This document shows positions 7,629 through 15,296 of a stretch of DNA of 24,280 nucleotides, piece by piece. Source of the stretch: CAIQIA01 sp945861105 (GTDB lineage: Bacteria; Cyanobacteriota; Cyanobacteriia; PCC-6307; Cyanobiaceae); the NCBI GenBank assembly GCA_947488815.1, contig CANLCC010000032.1, positions 1 through 24,280 on the forward strand. The letters run 5' to 3'. Positions within the stretch are counted from its first letter, which is position 1. Each line of letters begins with the position of its first letter. Under the pieces are notes generated by a model that did not search any database, had not been told where the DNA came from, and worked only from the letters and a program-made list of their open reading frames with translations. The position numbers were made by a program, and so were the translations under genes.

Positions 7629-7830
7629 GCTGCCGCTGCCAGGTGTCCTGGGCGGCGGCGAAGAGCCCATCCTGCACCTGGGCCATCAGGGCGTTCACCC
7701 GTTGACGGGTGCCGGCATCGGCGGGCAGCAGGTCGGAGAAGAGACCGGCGTAGAGCATGTCCACCAGCAGGGCCAGCTCGCTGGACGACAGGTTGAGCAG
7801 GTGCTCGTCGTCGAGGTGGGTGACCTTCAC
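7618..7830 (-). CDS. Small hypothetical protein (orf70)
   Basis: A 70-residue acidic, mostly helical protein I do not recognise. It starts at a GTG (7830-7828) with MKVTHLDDEHLLNLSSSELALLVDMLYAG; the pattern of leucines suggests two amphipathic helices. The longer in-frame extension up to 8295 is arginine- and proline-rich, antisense to the next gene, and is rejected. Its stop lies inside chlB, an 11-bp tail-to-tail overlap. Protein-like composition supports a real gene, but there is no domain evidence. Confidence 0.65.
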   Translation of the reverse strand: MKVTHLDDEHLLNLSSSELALLVDMLYAGLFSDLLPADAGTRQRVNALMAQVQDGLFAAAQDTWQRQLSG

Positions 7831-7979
7831 AGGTGTGAGGCAAAGGACCCCATGACCGTATGGCCGCTGTCCGACTGTGCAAGGACCCGTGCGGCCCGGT
7901 CTGCGACAGGATGCGCCCAGGACGTGACTGAAACGCGTCGTGGTTCGGTGATCCCCCCGTCGGAGCGGGGCCCAGCAGC

Positions 7980-9032
7980 GTGAGCGATCTCCTCTTCGTC
8001 TACGGCACATTGATGCGCGGCCATGCCGCCGGGTCGTTGCTCGGCGAGGCCCCCTGGCAGGGCTGCACCTGGCTCGATGGGGCTGATCTGCACGATGCCG
8101 GTGCCTACCCGTTGGCCTGCGACGGCACCGGTGCCGTGCGTGGCGAATGTCGGGCCATCGACCCGGCCTGCTGGCCGGCCCTGGATGCCTATGAAGAGGT
8201 GCCTGCCCTGTACCGCCGTGAGGGTCGGCAGCTGCGCGATGGCCGTCGCGCCTGGGTCTACCTGGCGCCCCCGGCCGTGGCCCGGGGCCATCCACGGGTG
8301 CCCTCGGGCATCTGGCCCCATCCGGCTGCGGCGGCCATCACCCGCCTGCGGGGGGTGGATGGTTGTCGGCTCGGCTGGCTGGTGCTCGAGCAACAGCGCA
8401 GCGGTGGTGGCATCCAGGGCCTGGTCAGCGCCGATGCCGCTGCCTTCGCCTGTGATGCCCACACCCTTTGCGCCGTCGACATGCCCATCGGCCTGCCTGA
8501 TGGGGCCCCGCGCCAGTGCGACGGCGAAGCGCGGCGGTTGCTGGGGCCGCGCCGCGCCAGTGTCTTCAGTGCACCGTTGCGGTCGCTGCTTGATGCCCCG
8601 GACCATGGCGAGGCCTGCCGGCGTTCGCGGCAGCTGCAGGGTCGCGGCCTCAGCATCCAGTCGTGGAACCTGATGCCCCGCATCCGTGACCTTGATCAGC
8701 TGCTGCAGCACCAGCCCGACCAACGCCAGCGTCTGCATGAGGTGCATCCCGAGCTCAGCTTCCGGGAACTCAACGGCAGCGTGCCGTTGCCGTTTGCCAA
8801 AAAGAGCGCCGAGGGTCGCGACTGTCGCCGTGCCTTACTTGAGCCCCTGTTTCCTGGTGCCTTCGACGGCCTGCGACGCCAGTTCCCCCGCCAGGGGGTG
8901 GCCGATGACGACCTGCTCGATGCCCTGGTCCTTCTCTGGAGCGCAGGCCGGCTTGCGGCCGGCGAGGCCCTGGCACTCGGGGATCCGGGGGCCAGGGATG
9001 CCACGGGTCTGCCCCTGCGGATTCAGGCCTGA
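7980..9032 (+). CDS. Gamma-glutamylcyclotransferase-like / DUF429 fusion protein
   Basis: A 350-residue protein with two domains in one frame. Residues 3-95 match the AIG2/GGCT fold: FVYGTLMRG (substrate-binding YGTL loop at Y8-L11), then LDAYEEVPALYRRE with E72 in the place of the catalytic Glu. Such enzymes cyclise gamma-glutamyl amines or dipeptides to 5-oxoproline. Residues 124-350 match DUF429, a predicted RNase H-like fold: GVDGCRLGW (D127), CAVDMPIGLPD (D167) and the C-terminal DDDLLDAL provide the expected acidic residues. A Pro-rich linker (about 97-120) separates them. The start is a GTG. The 3' end overlaps glgP by 10 bp tail to tail. The function of DUF429 is not settled, so the combined role is unknown. 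Confidence 0.85.
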   Translation: MSDLLFVYGTLMRGHAAGSLLGEAPWQGCTWLDGADLHDAGAYPLACDGTGAVRGECRAIDPACWPALDAYEEVPALYRREGRQLRDGRRAWVYLAPPAVARGHPRVPSGIWPHPAAAAITRLRGVDGCRLGWLVLEQQRSGGGIQGLVSADAAAFACDAHTLCAVDMPIGLPDGAPRQCDGEARRLLGPRRASVFSAPLRSLLDAPDHGEACRRSRQLQGRGLSIQSWNLMPRIRDLDQLLQHQPDQRQRLHEVHPELSFRELNGSVPLPFAKKSAEGRDCRRALLEPLFPGAFDGLRRQFPRQGVADDDLLDALVLLWSAGRLAAGEALALGDPGARDATGLPLRIQA

Positions 9033-11494
9033 GGGACGGGTTCGGCGCTCACCGTCACCGGCTGCACCTTCCAGATCGCCTCGGCATACTCGCGGATCGC
9101 CCGGTCGCTGCTGAAGAAGCCGCAGTTGAGGGTGTTCTGCAGTGACATGCGGGCCCAGCGCTGGGGGTCGCACCAGGCCTGGTCGACGGCGTCCTGGGCG
9201 CGGCGGTAGTCGGCGATGTCGGCCATCACCAGGAAGGGGTCACTGCTGGTGAGGTTGGCGAGTAAGGGCGCGAACAGCTCGCGGTCGCCGTCACTGAAGT
9301 GGCCGGAGGCGATCAGTTGCACGGCACCGCGCACCGTGGAGTCGTTCTCGTACCAGGGCATGGGGTGGTAACCCTGTCGCACCAGTTCGTGCACCTGTTC
9401 GGCGGTATGGCCGAACAGGAAGAAGTTCTCGGCTCCCACATGCTGGCGGATCTCGATGTTGGCGCCATCGAGGGTGCCGATGGTGACGGCGCCATTGAGG
9501 GCCATCTTCATGTTGCCGGTGCCGGAGGCCTCCTTGCCAGCCGTCGAGATCTGTTCAGACAGGTCGACCGCCGGATAGACGATCTGACCGAGGCGGACGC
9601 TGAAGTTGGGCAGGAACACCACCTTGAGGCGTCCTTCCATGGCCGGATCCATGTTGACGACATCGGCGATGCCGACGATCAGGCGGATGATCAGCTTGGC
9701 CATCGCATAGCCCGGAGCGGCCTTGCCACCGAAGATGAAGGTTCGGGGCGGCAGATCTTCGCCGGCGCGGATGCGCAGATAGCGCTCCACGATGTGCAGC
9801 GCCGCCAGGTGCTGACGCTTGTATTCGTGGATGCGTTTGACCTGCACATCGAACAGGGAGGTGTGGTCGATCGCCACGCCCAGATCCTGCTGGATGGCGC
9901 CCACCAGCCGTTGCTTGCCCTGGCTGCGCATCTGCCGCCAGCGCTCGAGGAAGCCGTCGTCGTTCACCAACGGGGCCAGCTCGGACAGGGCCTCGAGATG
10001 CCGCCGCCAGCGATCGCCGATGGTCTCGTCGAGCAGGCGGGCCAGGGCGGGGTTGGCCACCGCCAGCCAGCGCCGGGGGGTGACGCCATTGGTCACGTTG
10101 GTGAACCGTTCAGGCCAGAGCTGGGCGAAATCGGCCAGCAGATGGGTCCGCAGCAGTTCGCTGTGCAGCTGGGCGACACCGTTGGTGCGATGGCAGCCAA
10201 CCACGGCCAGGTTTGCCATCCGCACCCGCCGCCGTTCCCCCTCCTGAATCAGCGAGTAGCGCTCGAGCAGATCCGGTTGACCGGGAAAACGCAGGCGCAC
10301 CAGCTTGAGGAAGCGGGCATTGATCTCATAGATGATTTCGAGCTGACGGGGCAGCAACTGCTCGAACAGCTCAACGCTCCAGGTCTCGAGCGCTTCGGGC
10401 AGCAGGGTGTGGTTGGTGTAGCTGAGGCTGGCGGTGGTGATCGTCCAGGCGGTGTCCCAGTCGACCCCATGGACATCGATCAGCAGCCGCATCAGCTCGG
10501 CGACGGCGATTGCGGGGTGGGTGTCGTTGAGCTGCACCGCGAATTTGCGGTGGAAGTCGGTGACGGGCATGCCCTGACCCTTGAGGATCCGGAACATGTC
10601 CTGCAGCGAGCAGCTGACGAAGAAGATCTGCTGGCTCAGCCGCAGCCGTTTGCCCTGGTCAAGCTCGTCGTTGGGATAGAGCACCTTCGACAGGGTCTCT
10701 GACTGCACCTTGTGCATCACGGCCCGGGTGTAGTCGCCGGCGTTGAAGGAGGCGAAATCAAACGCTTCCGGCGCCATCGCCGTCCACAGGCGCAGGGTGT
10801 TGGCGGTGTTGACGCCATAGCCCAGGATCGGCGTGTCGACGGCGACTCCGAGCACCGTCTGGCCGCCGATCTGCACCGGATAGGACCATTCGGGCCGGAT
10901 CACCTCCCATGGGTTGCCCTGGTTCAGCCAGGGGTCGGTGCTTTCCACCTGTCCCTGGGGGGTGATCTGCTGGCGGAAGATGCCGAATTCGTAGCGGATG
11001 CCGTAACCGATGGCCGGCAGTTCGAGGGTGGCCATCGATTCCTGGAAGCAGGCCGCCAGGCGACCGAGGCCGCCGTTGCCCAGGCCCGGTTCGGGTTCTT
11101 CGGCAATCAGCTCCTGCAGGTCGAGGCCGAGGGCGTCGCAGGCCTGCCGTGCTTCGTCCATGAGGCCGAGGCAGACCAGGTTGTTCTCGAGGTGGGGGCC
11201 TAGCAGGTATTCGGCCGACAGGTAGGCGGCGGTGCGCACATGCCGGCGGGTGTAGGTCTCGGCGGTGGCGACCCAGCTGCTGAGGAGACGGTCGCGCACG
11301 GCCAGGGCCAGGCAGCGGTAGTGGTCATGGCGGGTCGCCAGGGAGGGCGATTTGGCCTGGGTCGAGAACAGATGGCGGCGCATGGCCTCCGCGAGGCTCT
11401 CTTGCAGCATCAGGGGGGTGGCGATGGCCATGGGCATGGATAGGGCGATGCTGCCGTTCTGATGCACGGCGGCAGACGCTTCTGTGTGCAGCAC
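9023..11494 (-). CDS. glgP: Glycogen phosphorylase
   Basis: An 823-residue GT35-family enzyme that releases glucose-1-phosphate from glycogen, mobilising stored carbon in the dark. Family landmarks are clear: RTAAYLSAEYLLGPHLENNL near the N-terminus, EEPEPGLGNGGLGRLAACF, FAVQLNDTHPAIAVAELMR, VTNGVTPRRWL, DVQVKRIHEYKRQ, and the pyridoxal-phosphate site EASGTGNMKMALNGA with the cofactor Lys at 663. The full-length frame begins at GTG 11494; internal ATGs at 11437 and 11431 are possible starts that would trim the poorly conserved N-terminus by about 20 residues. It lies 66 bp downstream of the HdeD-like gene on the same strand. Confidence 0.98.
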   Translation of the reverse strand: MLHTEASAAVHQNGSIALSMPMAIATPLMLQESLAEAMRRHLFSTQAKSPSLATRHDHYRCLALAVRDRLLSSWVATAETYTRRHVRTAAYLSAEYLLGPHLENNLVCLGLMDEARQACDALGLDLQELIAEEPEPGLGNGGLGRLAACFQESMATLELPAIGYGIRYEFGIFRQQITPQGQVESTDPWLNQGNPWEVIRPEWSYPVQIGGQTVLGVAVDTPILGYGVNTANTLRLWTAMAPEAFDFASFNAGDYTRAVMHKVQSETLSKVLYPNDELDQGKRLRLSQQIFFVSCSLQDMFRILKGQGMPVTDFHRKFAVQLNDTHPAIAVAELMRLLIDVHGVDWDTAWTITTASLSYTNHTLLPEALETWSVELFEQLLPRQLEIIYEINARFLKLVRLRFPGQPDLLERYSLIQEGERRRVRMANLAVVGCHRTNGVAQLHSELLRTHLLADFAQLWPERFTNVTNGVTPRRWLAVANPALARLLDETIGDRWRRHLEALSELAPLVNDDGFLERWRQMRSQGKQRLVGAIQQDLGVAIDHTSLFDVQVKRIHEYKRQHLAALHIVERYLRIRAGEDLPPRTFIFGGKAAPGYAMAKLIIRLIVGIADVVNMDPAMEGRLKVVFLPNFSVRLGQIVYPAVDLSEQISTAGKEASGTGNMKMALNGAVTIGTLDGANIEIRQHVGAENFFLFGHTAEQVHELVRQGYHPMPWYENDSTVRGAVQLIASGHFSDGDRELFAPLLANLTSSDPFLVMADIADYRRAQDAVDQAWCDPQRWARMSLQNTLNCGFFSSDRAIREYAEAIWKVQPVTVSAEPVPQA

Positions 11495-11560
11495 AACGAA
11501 GCGTCGGGTCTGCAGGAAGACTTTCTGATTTGTTGGTGGATCGTGCCGTGGGCTGGCCGA

Positions 11561-12067
11561 TCAGGCCTCGCCGCTGGGGCTGAAGGCCAGGCGGGAGGCG
11601 GTGATCAGCAGGGTCACCCCGAAGAAGGTGCCCACCACCCAGAGGCTGTCGCTGGGCCATTCCGCCACCAGCAGGCCACCGAGCAGGGCCGTGATCAAAC
11701 CGTCGGCGAGCACCAGGCCGCGGGCCGGCAGGGGGCGGGCGGCGGCGGCGGCCAGCTCCACCACCCCCTGGAAGAGCAGCAGCAGGCCGATCAGAAGGGT
11801 GAGGCCAAGGGTGCCCTCCACCGGGTCGATGAAGAGAGACAAGCCGCCGAGCAGGTACAGAACGCCCCCCAGGCCCTGGAACCAGCGGGCACCGCCGTCG
11901 CCGTCGCGCACGGCCCGCAGCAGCTGGCCGATGCCGGCCACGATCGCCACGGCCCCGAGGCCGATGGTGACGCCCACCGCCGAGACGAAGGGGGTGAGGA
12001 TCGCCAGCAGGCCCGAGGCGGCCAGCAGCACCACGGCCAGCCAGCGCAGAGCAGGAGAGGCGTTCAT
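11561..12067 (-). CDS. HdeD/DUF308 family membrane protein
   Basis: A 168-residue integral membrane protein with about six hydrophobic segments in three related pairs, the layout of the DUF308 (HdeD) family. Recognisable stretches include WLAVVLLAASGLLAILTPF, a repeated GLGxVxxxxGxxLLxxP-type pattern around residue 65-85 (GGVLYLLGGLSLFIDP), and GLVLADGLITALLGGLLVAEWP near residue 125. E. coli HdeD is linked to acid resistance, but the role of cyanobacterial members is not established. The ATG at 12067 was chosen; the frame extends to 12154 with non-membrane, low-complexity residues. It precedes glgP on the same strand, and a functional link between them is not evident. Confidence 0.85.
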   Translation of the reverse strand: MNASPALRWLAVVLLAASGLLAILTPFVSAVGVTIGLGAVAIVAGIGQLLRAVRDGDGGARWFQGLGGVLYLLGGLSLFIDPVEGTLGLTLLIGLLLLFQGVVELAAAAARPLPARGLVLADGLITALLGGLLVAEWPSDSLWVVGTFFGVTLLITASRLAFSPSGEA

Positions 12068-12229
12068 GCCTGGGTGACAGCAACCACCGGACCCTAGCGA
12101 TGCCTGGCCTGCGCCATCCCGGGTCCCACGGGTCCACCGTGTCGATCTCCGCACAAGCTCGGGGGGTACCCTCCCCAGGGATGATTTCCGCCTCTTAGAT
12201 CAAGGGCGGACGTTTGGCAGGATGGCGAC

Positions 12230-12409
12230 ATGACTCTTCATCAAGGCGCCCGGGTCCGGCTGGCCGGGGATTCGCGGTCTTACCAGCTGCTCAGCATCGA
12301 TGACCGCCGGGGCCGTTGCTTCGTGCGGCCCCTACCCCTCACCCGCCATGGTTCCCAGGTGATTGAAGTCGCCGTGGATCAGCTGGCCGGCCTGCGGGAC
12401 GACGGCTGA
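12230..12409 (+). CDS. Small hypothetical protein (orf59)
   Basis: A 59-residue protein reading MTLHQGARVRLAGDSRSYQL, then a basic/aromatic segment (DDRRGRCFVRPLPLTRHGS), ending VAVDQLAGLRDDG. The pattern of short strands is compatible with a small SH3-like beta barrel: GARVRL, YQLLSID, RCFVRPL, QVIEVAVDQL. It has a reasonable SD (AGGA at 12219-12222, 7 nt before the ATG) and diverges from the HdeD-like gene. I do not recognise the family; small barrels of this type often bind RNA or proteins, but that is only a structural analogy. Confidence 0.6.
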   Translation: MTLHQGARVRLAGDSRSYQLLSIDDRRGRCFVRPLPLTRHGSQVIEVAVDQLAGLRDDG

Positions 12410-12668
12410 CCACTGCGGCACCAGGACCGGCGCAAAGGACCAGATCAGACCGGCCTGCCGCAGGGGCATGCCGAAGAGCACCGACACCAGGTCCACCAGG
12501 ACGAGCCGGAAGGAACTGGCAGCGGGCCGATGGGTCACGGATGTTTTTTGGTTGCGTGCATCGTAACGAAATCTTGCGTGACTGAGAACCACCCGGGGCG
12601 CTGGCACTGGTGCCAGCCACGGGCCTGGCCCTGCGGGGCAAGTTGGCAGGCCCTCCTGCCGGCACGCC
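12410..12668. other. 259-bp non-coding gap with AT-rich patch
   Basis: No convincing gene is seen. Around 12541-12590 base composition drops in GC and includes a T6 run, which is rare in this window. This is the most likely place for the promoter of the kinase gene or a terminator of orf59, but I found no clean -35/-10 pair or stem-loop. Confidence 0.4.
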
Positions 12669-13793
12669 GTGGTTCAGACCCAGCTGCAGACGTCCCGGCT
12701 GCTGACCGTCGCCGGTCGGTTCCACCCCCCGGGGTTCATCGCCGCCGTCGCACCCCTCGGGCAGGGCAACGTCAATGACACCCACCTGGTGAGCCTGCGG
12801 GGGGAGGAGGGGGACCGTCGCTTCGTGCTGCAGCGGCTCAACACCACGGTGTTCACGGCACCGCGGCTGGTGATGCAGAACCTGGCGACCATCACGGCCC
12901 ACATGGACCGCCGGTTGCAGGGTCTTCCCCCCGGGGGTGACCGCTGGGAGCTGCCGCGGCCGATCGCCCCCCGGGCCAGTGACGATCTCTGGCTGGAGCT
13001 CGATGGTGAGGTGTGGCGGGCCCTCAGCTACATCGAAGGCACCATCGGTCTTGAGGCCGTCACCAGCGCAGCCCAGGCCCAGGAACTGGGTCGCGGCCTG
13101 GGCCTCTTCCACGACCTGCTCCACGATCTGCCGGCCGCCCACCTGGCCGACACCCTCGAAGGCTTCCACGTCACCCCCCGCTACCTGGCCGAGCACCGGG
13201 CGGTGCTGCAGCGCGTTGACCCCCTGCCTGATCCCGACGGCCACCTCGCCGAGGCCCTGGCCTTCGTGCGGGCCCGCGAGGATCAGGTGGATCTGCTGGA
13301 GGCGGCCGCCCGTCGCGGTGATCTCAGCCCCCGGCCGATCCACGGCGATCCCAAGATCGGCAATCTGCTGTTCGACGCCACCAGCGGCCGGGCCGTGGCC
13401 CTGATCGACCTCGACACCGTCAAGCCGGGGTTGCTGCATTACGACATCGGTGATGCCCTGCGGTCGGGCTGCAATCCCCTTGGTGAAGAGGCGGCCGCTC
13501 CTGAGCAGGTGCGCTTTGACCTTGACCTTGCTGCCGCGTTGCTGCAGGGCTACCTGGGGGCCGCCGGTGCCAGCCTCACCGCCGCTGACCGCCACTGGAT
13601 CCCCACCGCGGCCCGGTTGATCAGCTTCGAGCTGGGTCTGCGTTTTCTCACCGACCACCTGGCCGGTGACGTCTATTTCCGCACCAGCCAGCGCGGGCAC
13701 AATCTGCACAGGGCCCGGGTGCAGTTCAGCCTGTGCGCCAGCATCGAAGCGCAGTTGCCTGAACTCACGGCCCTCGTCCAGCGCCTGTCGTGA
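12669..13793 (+). CDS. Phosphotransferase of the APH/choline kinase fold, NahK-like
   Basis: A 374-residue small-molecule kinase. The Brenner-type catalytic loop HGDPKIGNLLF (H225-F235; D227 as base, N232 as metal ligand) and the metal-binding LIDLDTV (D247/D249) are intact. The wording IDLDTVKPGLLHYDIGDALRSG closely resembles N-acetylhexosamine 1-kinases (NahK) and related sugar kinases rather than aminoglycoside kinases. The N-terminal part has the nucleotide-binding features GQGNVNDTHLV (a loose P-loop equivalent) and RFVLQRLN (the Lys position is a Gln-Arg here). The likely reaction is phosphorylation of a sugar anomeric carbon or another small alcohol, substrate unknown. It starts at GTG 12669 and overlaps the following gene by GTGA, implying translational coupling. 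Confidence 0.85.
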   Translation: MVQTQLQTSRLLTVAGRFHPPGFIAAVAPLGQGNVNDTHLVSLRGEEGDRRFVLQRLNTTVFTAPRLVMQNLATITAHMDRRLQGLPPGGDRWELPRPIAPRASDDLWLELDGEVWRALSYIEGTIGLEAVTSAAQAQELGRGLGLFHDLLHDLPAAHLADTLEGFHVTPRYLAEHRAVLQRVDPLPDPDGHLAEALAFVRAREDQVDLLEAAARRGDLSPRPIHGDPKIGNLLFDATSGRAVALIDLDTVKPGLLHYDIGDALRSGCNPLGEEAAAPEQVRFDLDLAAALLQGYLGAAGASLTAADRHWIPTAARLISFELGLRFLTDHLAGDVYFRTSQRGHNLHRARVQFSLCASIEAQLPELTALVQRLS

Positions 13794-14371
13794 CCGCTCA
13801 GCTGTTGCAGCCTTTCGGTGGCCATGGGGCCTGGCCGGGGCCGGGGGGGCCGCCGCAGCTGTGGGCATCGGCCCTGCGGCAGGCCGACCAGCTGCTGCTG
13901 ACCTGGTGCCTGGCCAGCGCCGACGCTGACCTCGACGGGTGTCTGCAGCTGCCGCCAGCGGCCGCCATGGCGCGGCGCAGCGATGGTCTCTGGCAGCACA
14001 CCTGCTTCGAGGCCTTTGTGGCGGCCGTCGATCAGGAGTCGTACCTCGAGGTCAACCTGTCCCCGTCGGGCGATTGGAATGTGTATGGGTTGCAGGGCTA
14101 CCGGCGGGGCCTAGCCCCCCTCGCTGGGCTCACCAGCCTGCCGGCCCGCAGCAACCGTCAGCCCCGCCGCCTGGAGCTGGCCGTGACCCTGCCCCTGCCG
14201 CCGGGGCTGGCGGCGGCGCCAGAGCTGGCCGTGGGGCTCACGGCGGTGCTGGAGGCCCTCGCTGGCGGGCTCAGCTACTGGGCCCTGCACCATCCGGCCG
14301 CCGAGCCCGACTTTCACCATCGCGGCGGCTTCACCCTGATTTGCCCAGCAGCCGATCGCGGGCCCCATTGA
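13790..14371 (+). CDS. DOMON-like domain protein
   Basis: A 193-residue soluble protein resembling the DOMON-like/CBM9-like family found in cyanobacteria. Supporting stretches are DGLWQHTCFEAFV, SYLEVNLSPSGDWNVYGLQGYRRG in the middle, and YWALHHPAAEPDFHHRGGFTL at the C-terminus, a beta-sandwich pattern whose aromatic and His residues could bind sugar or haem. No signal peptide is visible, so it should be cytoplasmic. The GTG start overlaps the stop of the NahK-like kinase by 4 bp, which points to joint function, perhaps on a sugar. The 3' end overlaps the J-domain gene by 41 bp on the other strand. Confidence 0.75.
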   Translation: MTAQLLQPFGGHGAWPGPGGPPQLWASALRQADQLLLTWCLASADADLDGCLQLPPAAAMARRSDGLWQHTCFEAFVAAVDQESYLEVNLSPSGDWNVYGLQGYRRGLAPLAGLTSLPARSNRQPRRLELAVTLPLPPGLAAAPELAVGLTAVLEALAGGLSYWALHHPAAEPDFHHRGGFTLICPAADRGPH

Positions 14372-14765
14372 TCGCCTGCATACGGTCGTGGCCTCCGCCC
14401 CGGTCGGGATGGTGCTCACCGGCCAGCTGGCGGTAGGCCCGGGCCACATCGGCAGGGGTGAGACGGCCGGTGAGGGGCAACCCAAGCCGGCGGCGATCGA
14501 TCATCGCTTCATGGTCGGGTGATTTACCCAGGGGCTGGCGATCGGCGGCGGCGAGGCCACTGCCCTTGCGGCCCCGACCTTTGGTTCCCTTGGCGCCTTT
14601 GCTGCCACCCCGTCCCCCGAAGCCCCGGCTGACGGGGGTGTCGGCAGCCGCTTCGGCCTCGGGCTCCTGGGGCGGCCGCAGGCTCACCAGGGCACTGCTG
14701 GCAGGGATGGCGCGGGCCTTGCGGGTCACGGGCAACGCAGAAGCTGACGCCCCAGCATCCCCCAT
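14331..14765 (-). CDS. Small J-domain (DnaJ-like) protein with disordered N-terminus
   Basis: A 144-residue protein whose last 45 residues form a shortened J-domain: LTPADVARAYRQLAGEHHPDRGGGHDRMQAINGARDRLL with the HPD motif at 119-121. J-domains stimulate the ATPase of Hsp70 (DnaK) partners. The first 80 residues are low complexity. Residues 48-69 are Gly/Lys/Arg-rich (GFGGRGGSKGAKGTKGRGRK), likely disordered and possibly RNA-binding. There is no zinc-finger or C-terminal client domain, so it is not a general DnaJ but a specialised co-chaperone. The start is an ATG at 14765. The gene is convergent with, and overlaps, the DOMON-like gene. Confidence 0.8.
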   Translation of the reverse strand: MGDAGASASALPVTRKARAIPASSALVSLRPPQEPEAEAAADTPVSRGFGGRGGSKGAKGTKGRGRKGSGLAAADRQPLGKSPDHEAMIDRRRLGLPLTGRLTPADVARAYRQLAGEHHPDRGGGHDRMQAINGARDRLLGKSG

Positions 14766-14785
14766 CGCCTCGGCGATGGCCGGTA

Positions 14786-15187
14786 TCAGCGACCGCCCTG
14801 GTTCTCGAGCAGGTTGAGGCCCTTCTGCAGCAGTTGCTGCCCCTGCTCCTGCAGGCGTTGCTGGTCGGTCTTGTACTGGCAGGTTCCCACGTTGTACTGA
14901 ACGGTGCGGCTGGTGGGGTCGTACCAGACGTTGTCGAGGCTGCAGAAACTGCGGCCGGCTTTGCCCACCTCGGTGCGCAGCACCTCCCCCCGGCGGCAGC
15001 CGTAACCGCCGGCACCGTTCGCCGTGCAGTCGGCCAGGTTGCGGAAATAGGGCTTGATGGCGCCGCTCCAGGTCATGGAGTTGGCGAAGTTGGCGAAACT
15101 CTGGGGATCGGCCTGGAACGGTGCAGCAAGGGCTCCACCGGCTGAGGCCAGCACCAGCAGGGGGAGGGCCAGGAAACGACCGACCAT
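14786..15187 (-). CDS. Small secreted four-cysteine protein
   Basis: A 133-residue protein with a Sec-type signal peptide (MVGRFLALPLLVLASAGGALA, likely cleaved near residue 21-22), so it is exported to the periplasm or beyond. The mature part has four Cys at 54, 64, 82 and 103, which could form two disulfides. It ends in a Gln/Leu-rich helix (DQQRLQEQGQQLLQKGLNLLE) suggesting a coiled coil. I do not recognise the family. The start ATG at 15187 is fixed by the signal peptide; an open extension to 15370 runs into the intergenic region and cysW. It lies 109 bp downstream of cysW on the same strand and 20 bp upstream of the J-domain gene. Confidence 0.7.
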   Translation of the reverse strand: MVGRFLALPLLVLASAGGALAAPFQADPQSFANFANSMTWSGAIKPYFRNLADCTANGAGGYGCRRGEVLRTEVGKAGRSFCSLDNVWYDPTSRTVQYNVGTCQYKTDQQRLQEQGQQLLQKGLNLLENQGGR

Positions 15188-15296
15188 GGTGACGGCAAGG
15201 ATTGGAGGGACCGTACCAGTGGCGTCGGGGGAGGAGATGACCGAAATCTGTCCACCATGGCCCAAGCCATGACTGGATCTGTCCCGGTCTGGACGG

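Noticed and set aside
7831..8295. N-terminal extension of orf70
   Set aside because: Arg/Pro-rich antisense sequence of the GGCT-DUF429 gene; GTG 7830 is the first sensible start.
9299..10702. 467-aa plus-strand ORF opposite glgP
   Set aside because: Shadow of glycogen phosphorylase.
12332..12607. Minus-strand hydrophobic ORF in the gap before the NahK-like gene
   Set aside because: Contains one plausible membrane-like stretch, but lacks a convincing start and SD, and its end is antisense to orf59; not enough support.
12339..13868. 509-aa minus-strand ORF opposite the NahK-like kinase
   Set aside because: Antisense to a gene with intact catalytic motifs; Gly/Gln-rich and without recognisable domains.
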